Source: an uncultured Aliterella sp. | GTDB taxonomy: Bacteria; Cyanobacteriota; Cyanobacteriia; Cyanobacteriales; Chroococcidiopsidaceae | NCBI GenBank assembly: GCA_905479905.1 | Contig: CAJQOK010000476.1 | Location: 1-6,771 of the forward strand | DNA length: 6,771 nt | Direction of reading: 5' to 3' | Part shown: piece after piece, positions 1 to 4,641 of the stretch | Position numbering within the stretch: position 1 is the stretch's first letter | Layout: the number at the start of each line of letters is the position of its first letter | Notes under the pieces: generated by a model | Database searches by the model: none | Seen by the model: only the letters and a program-made list of their open reading frames with translations | Told to the model about the DNA's origin: nothing | Position numbers and translations under genes: made by a program

Positions 1-1
1 G

Positions 2-3000
2 ATGGACGACTTATATTTACAAGCTGAAAAACTGGAACTGTTGGATTACTTATTAGCAGAAGCAGAAATTACATCTTCTCAACCAACAATTGCACCGCGT
101 CCAAGTTCTGAGAATTTGCCGTTATCTTTTGCTCAACAACGTTTGTGGTTTCTCAATCAGTTAGAACCAAACAGTCCTTTTTACAATATTTCCGCGGCTT
201 TGCGCTTGAAAGGCGTACTCAATATTACCGCCTTAGAAAATAGTTTTAACGAAATTATCCGGCGACACGAAGTTTTGCGAACGGCATTTACTGTTGTTGA
301 TGGGCAACCGATTCAAGTTGTTACTCCCTGCCAAAAGTTAACTATTAAATTAATCGATCTTACTAATTTATCAATTGTAGAACGTGAAGTTGAGGTACAA
401 AAACTAGCGATTCAAGAAGTCGGACAACCTTTCAACTTAGGATCTGGGTTGTTAGTTAGAAGTACATTGTTACGTCTGGGGGAGTCAGAACATATATTGG
501 TGTTCGCCATGCACCACATTGTTAGCGATGGTTGGTCAATAGATGTATTGGTACGGGAGGTAGCAACGCTATACGAATGTTACTGTAACGGCAAACCATC
601 CCCTTTACCAGAATTGACTATCCAGTACGCCGACTATGCAGTTTGGCAACGACAGTATTTACAAGGGGAAGTTTTAGAACGTCAGCTTGATTACTGGAAA
701 CAGCAACTAGGAAGCAATTTACCAGTTTTAGAATTGCCTACAGATCGATCGCGATCGCATAGCCAATCTTTTCGCGGCGCAGTCCAATCTTTTTACCTCC
801 CTCAAAACTTAGTTATTGAGATCAAAAGCCTCAGCCAGCAGGAAAGTTGTACTTTGTTCATGACTTTTTTAGCAGCTTTTCAAGTGTTACTTTCTCGTTA
901 TGCGGGAATGAGGGATATTGTTATCGGTACGCCAATTGCCAACCGCGATCGCACGGAAACCGAAGGATTAATTGGCTTTTTTGTCAATACCTTGGTATTG
1001 CGGACTGATTTGTCAGATAATCCTAGCTTTCGAGAACTATTAAAGCGGGTACGGGAGACAACTTTAGGTGCTTACGATCATCAAGATTTGCCTTTCGATT
1101 TATTAGTAGAAGCTTTAAATCCGCAGCGAGATTTGAGTCATACGCCTTTGTTTCAAGTAATGTTTGTCTGGCAAAATGCGCTAATGTCGGCTGTAGAACT
1201 ATCTGGTTTGACTTGGGAAGCTGTAGCGACTGATAGCAAAACAGCTAAGTTTGATTTGACTTTATTAATGGAGGAAACCGAGTTAGGGCTAAAGAGTGCA
1301 TTGGAATACAACACTGATTTGTTTGAGGCGACAACTATTAGCCGGATGGTAGAACATTTACAGATAGTTCTAGAGGGTATTGCTGCAAATCCTAATCAGC
1401 CCGTCGCCCAACTCCCTTTAACTCCTCAGCTAGGTGGGAATTTTACTCAAGCTGAATATTCTTTAGTTCGCTGCATTCATGAGTTATTTGGCGATCGCGC
1501 CGCCCAAACACCAGATGCCGTCGCCGTAGTATTTGCTGGCAAACAATTAACTTACAAACAGCTAAATACTCAGGCAAATCAGTTAGCTCACTACCTGCAA
1601 AAACGAGGTGTTCGTCCCGATTGTTTGGTAGGTATCTGTGTCGAACGTTCCTTAGAAATGGTGGTAGGACTTTTAGGCATTCTCAAGGCTGGGGGCGCTT
1701 ATTTACCAATAGATCCAGCTTATCCCCAAGAACGGTTGGCATTCATGCTAGAGGATGCTGGCGTATCAGTATTGCTGACTCAAGAAAGATTAGCTAATTT
1801 GCTGCCCGAACAAGCACAACTTATTTGTTTGGATAGTGACTGGGAAGAAATCGCCCAAGCAAGTCAGGACAACCCCAATAGCACTGTACAACCGGAAAAC
1901 ATCGCCTATGCCATTTATACATCTGGTTCTACAGGCGTTCCCAAAGCTGTAATGATTCCCCACAGGGCAATTTGCAATCATATGTTATGGATGCAAGCAG
2001 AATTTCCTTTAACACCCGCCGATTGCGTACTTCAGAAAACTCCCTTTAGCTTCGATGCGTCTGTTTGGGAGTTTTACGCCCCCCTATTGGCTGGCGGTAA
2101 ATTACTGTTAGCCCAACCTGGTGGACATCAAGACAATACTTATTTAGTTGACCTAATTGTCGCCCAACAAGTAACTATTTTGCAATTAGTACCTACGCAA
2201 CTAGGATCGCTATTAGAAAATCCAAAAATCGCCTACTGTAAAAGTTTGCGGCGGGTATTTTGTGGCGGGGAAGTATTAACTACTGACTTGCAACAGCGAT
2301 TTTTTAGCTGTTTACCAAAGGTAGAACTGTACAATCTTTATGGCCCGACTGAAGCAACGATTGATACTACCTTTTGGCGATGTCAGTTTGAGGATGAATA
2401 TAGAGTAGTACCGATTGGCAATGCGATCGCTAACGTGCAAGTTTATGTCTTAGACTCCTACCTCCAGTTAGTTCCTGTAGGTGTGACTGGCGAAATTTAT
2501 ATTGGTGGTGATAGTTTAGCGCGCTGTTATGGCGACTTCCCAGATTTGACCGCCCAAAAGTTTATTCCTCATCCTTTTGCTACGGGGGAGCGCCTATATA
2601 AAACTGGAGACTTGGGGTGTTATCGAACCGATGGCGCGATCGAATTTCTCGGTCGTATTGACAGCCAAGTGAAGTTAAGAGGTTTCCGCATTGAGTTAGG
2701 AGAAATAGAAGCGCAACTTAGCCAACACCCACAGGTAAAACAAAGCGTTACGATTGTCCGGGAAGACGTACCGAGTCAGCAGCGCTTAGTAGCTTATATT
2801 ATTGCTCGTCAGCCGTCCCCCACCGTTAGCGAACTGCGGAGTTTTTTAAAACAGAGACTACCAGACTATACAATTCCAGCTATTTTTATTTTCTTAGATG
2901 TTTTGCCACTTTTACCCAATGGCAAGATAGACCGAAATTCTTTACCATTACCTGATCTTCAGAGAGCGAATTTAGAGTTTACCGCCCCCCGTAACTCTAT

Positions 3001-4606
3001 TGAAGCAATCTTAGTTCAAATTTGGAGCCAAGTTTTACAAATAGAAAATATTGGCGTAGACGATAACTTTTTTGAATTGGGCGGTGACTCAATTCTCAGC
3101 TTGCAGGTAATCGCCAAAGCCAATCAAGCAGGTTTGCAACTAACACCCAAGCAAATATTTGAGGAGCAAACGATCGCTCAATTAGCAATTGTTGCTAGTA
3201 CAACAACAGTATTGCAGGCAGAACAAGGACTTGTTACGGGTTCTCTACCTTTAACACCTATCCAGTACTGGTTTTTTGAGCAGGAACTTACCGATCCGCA
3301 GCATTGGAATCAGGCAGTTATGCTAGAAGTACCTCAAACAAGCGATCGCCAACTTTGGGAGCAAGTAGTGCAAAAACTGCTCGAACATCATGATGTTTTG
3401 CGATCGCACTTCACCCAAACTGCATCTATTTGTCCTCCTCCCGCTAATACACCATCTTTTACCGTTGTTGATTTATCAGCTTTGCCTCTAAGTCAGCAAA
3501 AGCAGGCAATTGAGACTACCGCCGCCACTTTGCAAGCAAGCTTAAACTTATCTGGGCAATTAGTAAAAGTTGTCTTATTTCAACTAGGAATGCAACAACC
3601 TAGCCGACTATTAGCGATCGCTCATCATCTAATTATCGATGGTGTTTCTTGGCGCATATTACTAGAAGACTTGCAAACAGCTTATCAGCAGCTTAGTCAC
3701 GGTCAAACAATTGAACTACCAGCAAAAACAACCTCTTTCAAACAGTGGGCGGAACAACTAAGAATATATGCTCAATCTAGCGTCGTAGAATCCGAGCGAG
3801 ATTACTGGCTTAGTCAATCTTATTTACAGCCTCTACCCGTAGATTTTACCAATGGTGAAAATATTGAAGCTACGGCGGCTACTGTATCCGTGACTCTTAA
3901 CAAGCAAGAAACCCAAGCTTTGTTACAGGAAATACCCGCCGCCTATCAAACTCAAATTAATGATGTATTACTAACGGCATTAGTCCAAGCTTTTTCGGAG
4001 TGGACGGGGGTAAATTCCCTATTAATTGACTTAGAAGGTCACGGACGAGAAGATATTATTCCTAATATTGACTTATCGCGGACAATTGGCTGGTTTACTA
4101 CTATTTTCCCCGTATATTTGCACCTAGAAGCAAATAGCGCCCCAGAAACGGCATTAAAGACGATTAAAGAGCAATTGCGTAGCATCCCACACCGAGGGAT
4201 TAATTATGGTCTATTGCGCTATCTTTGCCGAGACGAGGGGCTGCAAGCACTGCCCCAAGCGGAAGTGAAGTTTAATTACTTAGGTCAGTTCGACCGAGTA
4301 TTGTCTATATTTCAAAGCGCGTCCGAATCTAGCGGTTTAACTCAAAGCCCACGCGGAAAGCGTAACTGTCTATTAGAGATCAATGGATTAATTATTGAAA
4401 ATCAGTTGCGCCTAAATTGGACTTACAGCCAAGCCGTACATCAACACACCACCGTTACTAAGTTAGCGGAGAGCTTTATTAGTGCATTGCGATCGCTAAT
4501 TGCTCACTGTAAATCTCCCAATGCTGGCGGTTACACGCCTACAGATTTTCCTCAAATGCAATTTTCGCAACAAGAACTAGACAGCTTAATTGCTGAACTA
4601 AACTAA
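2..4606 (+). CDS. Nonribosomal peptide synthetase, one module C(LCL)-A(Gln)-PCP-E
   Basis: Cytoplasmic megasynthase subunit that adds one amino acid to a growing peptide and epimerises it. Domains in order: LCL condensation (about residues 39-470, HHIVSDG at 171-177), adenylation (about 490-985, YTSGSTG at 639-645, NGKIDR from 973), peptidyl carrier (about 995-1068, LGGDS with Ser1030 for phosphopantetheine) and epimerization (about 1080-1505, HHLIIDG at 1208-1214, EGHGRE at 1345-1350), then a docking-type tail (1511-1534). All core motifs are intact, so I expect an active module. The specificity code DAWQFGLID-K suggests Gln, giving a D-Gln unit. The stop codon overlaps the start of the next NRPS gene. 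The ATG at position 2 has only one base before it, so no ribosome binding site can be judged. A one-module subunit beginning with a short helical segment before the C domain is plausible, but the reading frame could continue upstream. Family and domain order are certain; the substrate is a prediction. Confidence 0.95.
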   Translation: MDDLYLQAEKLELLDYLLAEAEITSSQPTIAPRPSSENLPLSFAQQRLWFLNQLEPNSPFYNISAALRLKGVLNITALENSFNEIIRRHEVLRTAFTVVDGQPIQVVTPCQKLTIKLIDLTNLSIVEREVEVQKLAIQEVGQPFNLGSGLLVRSTLLRLGESEHILVFAMHHIVSDGWSIDVLVREVATLYECYCNGKPSPLPELTIQYADYAVWQRQYLQGEVLERQLDYWKQQLGSNLPVLELPTDRSRSHSQSFRGAVQSFYLPQNLVIEIKSLSQQESCTLFMTFLAAFQVLLSRYAGMRDIVIGTPIANRDRTETEGLIGFFVNTLVLRTDLSDNPSFRELLKRVRETTLGAYDHQDLPFDLLVEALNPQRDLSHTPLFQVMFVWQNALMSAVELSGLTWEAVATDSKTAKFDLTLLMEETELGLKSALEYNTDLFEATTISRMVEHLQIVLEGIAANPNQPVAQLPLTPQLGGNFTQAEYSLVRCIHELFGDRAAQTPDAVAVVFAGKQLTYKQLNTQANQLAHYLQKRGVRPDCLVGICVERSLEMVVGLLGILKAGGAYLPIDPAYPQERLAFMLEDAGVSVLLTQERLANLLPEQAQLICLDSDWEEIAQASQDNPNSTVQPENIAYAIYTSGSTGVPKAVMIPHRAICNHMLWMQAEFPLTPADCVLQKTPFSFDASVWEFYAPLLAGGKLLLAQPGGHQDNTYLVDLIVAQQVTILQLVPTQLGSLLENPKIAYCKSLRRVFCGGEVLTTDLQQRFFSCLPKVELYNLYGPTEATIDTTFWRCQFEDEYRVVPIGNAIANVQVYVLDSYLQLVPVGVTGEIYIGGDSLARCYGDFPDLTAQKFIPHPFATGERLYKTGDLGCYRTDGAIEFLGRIDSQVKLRGFRIELGEIEAQLSQHPQVKQSVTIVREDVPSQQRLVAYIIARQPSPTVSELRSFLKQRLPDYTIPAIFIFLDVLPLLPNGKIDRNSLPLPDLQRANLEFTAPRNSIEAILVQIWSQVLQIENIGVDDNFFELGGDSILSLQVIAKANQAGLQLTPKQIFEEQTIAQLAIVASTTTVLQAEQGLVTGSLPLTPIQYWFFEQELTDPQHWNQAVMLEVPQTSDRQLWEQVVQKLLEHHDVLRSHFTQTASICPPPANTPSFTVVDLSALPLSQQKQAIETTAATLQASLNLSGQLVKVVLFQLGMQQPSRLLAIAHHLIIDGVSWRILLEDLQTAYQQLSHGQTIELPAKTTSFKQWAEQLRIYAQSSVVESERDYWLSQSYLQPLPVDFTNGENIEATAATVSVTLNKQETQALLQEIPAAYQTQINDVLLTALVQAFSEWTGVNSLLIDLEGHGREDIIPNIDLSRTIGWFTTIFPVYLHLEANSAPETALKTIKEQLRSIPHRGINYGLLRYLCRDEGLQALPQAEVKFNYLGQFDRVLSIFQSASESSGLTQSPRGKRNCLLEINGLIIENQLRLNWTYSQAVHQHTTVTKLAESFISALRSLIAHCKSPNAGGYTPTDFPQMQFSQQELDSLIAELN
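116..1411 (+). other. Condensation domain, LCL type
   Basis: This domain forms the peptide bond between an upstream L-configured donor and the residue loaded on this module. The C1 motif reads SFAQQRLWF (residues 42-50), as in LCL domains. The catalytic HHxxxDG is HHIVSDG (171-177), with His172 as the expected catalytic His. IGFFVNT, HQDLPFD and LFQVMF follow in the usual order. It does not show the C1 form seen in DCL domains, so the upstream module should lack an E domain and this module should not be the initiating one. Confidence 0.9.
1469..2956 (+). other. Adenylation domain, predicted glutamine-activating
   Basis: The domain activates an amino acid as its aminoacyl-AMP and loads it on the carrier. 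A3 is YTSGSTGVPK (639-648), A5 is NLYGPTEATI (778-787), A7 is YKTGD, A8 is RGFRIELGE, and A10 NGKIDR carries the catalytic Lys975. Aligned without gaps to gramicidin synthetase GrsA from 235 to 331, the pocket residues are D685, A686, W689, Q728, F753, G755, L779, I787, D788 and K975, giving DAWQFGLIDK. I recall this as a Gln code in cyanobacterial NRPSs such as the nostocyclopeptide synthetase; that is memory, not a search. A6 is slightly unusual (SLARCY where families have GLARGY). Confidence 0.85.
2984..3205 (+). other. Peptidyl carrier protein domain (PCP preceding an E domain)
   Basis: This carrier domain holds the activated residue and peptide on a phosphopantetheine arm. The attachment site is Ser1030 in FFELGGDSILSLQ. 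Asp just before the Ser (GGDS rather than GGHS) is the form typical of carriers followed by an epimerization domain, which matches the domain order here. Confidence 0.92.
3239..4516 (+). other. Epimerization domain
   Basis: The domain converts the L-residue at the carrier-bound peptide end to a D/L mixture, from which the next condensation domain takes the D form. The E motifs are present in order: TPIQYWF (1085-1091), HHLIIDGVSWR (1208-1218), EGHGRE (1345-1350, with the Glu that pairs with the HH motif in catalysis), SRTIGWFT (about 1359-1366), GINYGLL (from 1399) and FNYLGQFD (1424-1431). No catalytic residue is missing, so it should be active. Confidence 0.93.
4532..4603 (+). other. C-terminal docking (COM donor-like) tail
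   Basis: The last 24 residues follow the E domain and begin YTPTDFP, continuing into a short amphipathic helix ending ELDSLIAELN. This TPxDFP plus acidic leucine-rich helix is typical after cyanobacterial E domains and sits where communication-mediating donor helices lie in subunits such as tyrocidine synthetase TycA. Its partner is probably the N-terminus of the next gene. Docking is inferred from position and resemblance. Confidence 0.6.
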
Positions 4607-4608
4607 TG
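4604..4608 (+). promoter_or_regulatory. TAATG stop/start overlap, probable translational coupling
   Basis: The TAA stop of the first gene (4604-4606) shares its last A with the ATG of the second (4606-4608), a one-base overlap with a frame change. No purine-rich Shine-Dalgarno stretch is visible in the preceding 20 bases, so termination-reinitiation on a shared transcript is the simplest explanation for start of the second gene. It also implies that the two subunits are made together. Confidence 0.75.
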
Positions 4609-4641
4609 AATAAAAAAAATATCGAAAATATCTACCCGCTT
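4606..4641 (+). other. N-terminal docking (COM acceptor-like) segment
   Basis: The first 10-12 residues, MNKKNIENIYPL, precede and lead into the C1 motif of the DCL domain. Subunits that accept a peptide from an E-domain subunit, such as tyrocidine synthetase TycB, carry a similar short stretch ending in (I/M)Y(P/A)L(S/T)PMQ. It would pair with the tail of the upstream protein. This is inferred from position and family pattern. Confidence 0.55.

Noticed and set aside
1790..1981. Minus-strand open frame of 63 codons
   Set aside because: It lies antisense to the conserved A-domain core including the A3 motif, and its translation has no recognisable domain. It is a shadow of the NRPS gene.
3239..4516. 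Hassallidin synthetase assignment because of the predicted D-Gln module
   Set aside because: As I recall, D-Gln in hassallidins is followed by Gly. The next A domain here has DAFWLG, which does not fit Gly.
4591..4620. Programmed frameshift fusing the two NRPS genes
   Set aside because: The second frame is open upstream only from 4597 (TGA at 4594-4596), and the ten bases before the stop have no X-XXY-YYZ slippery heptamer. A start at the TAATG overlap explains the arrangement better.
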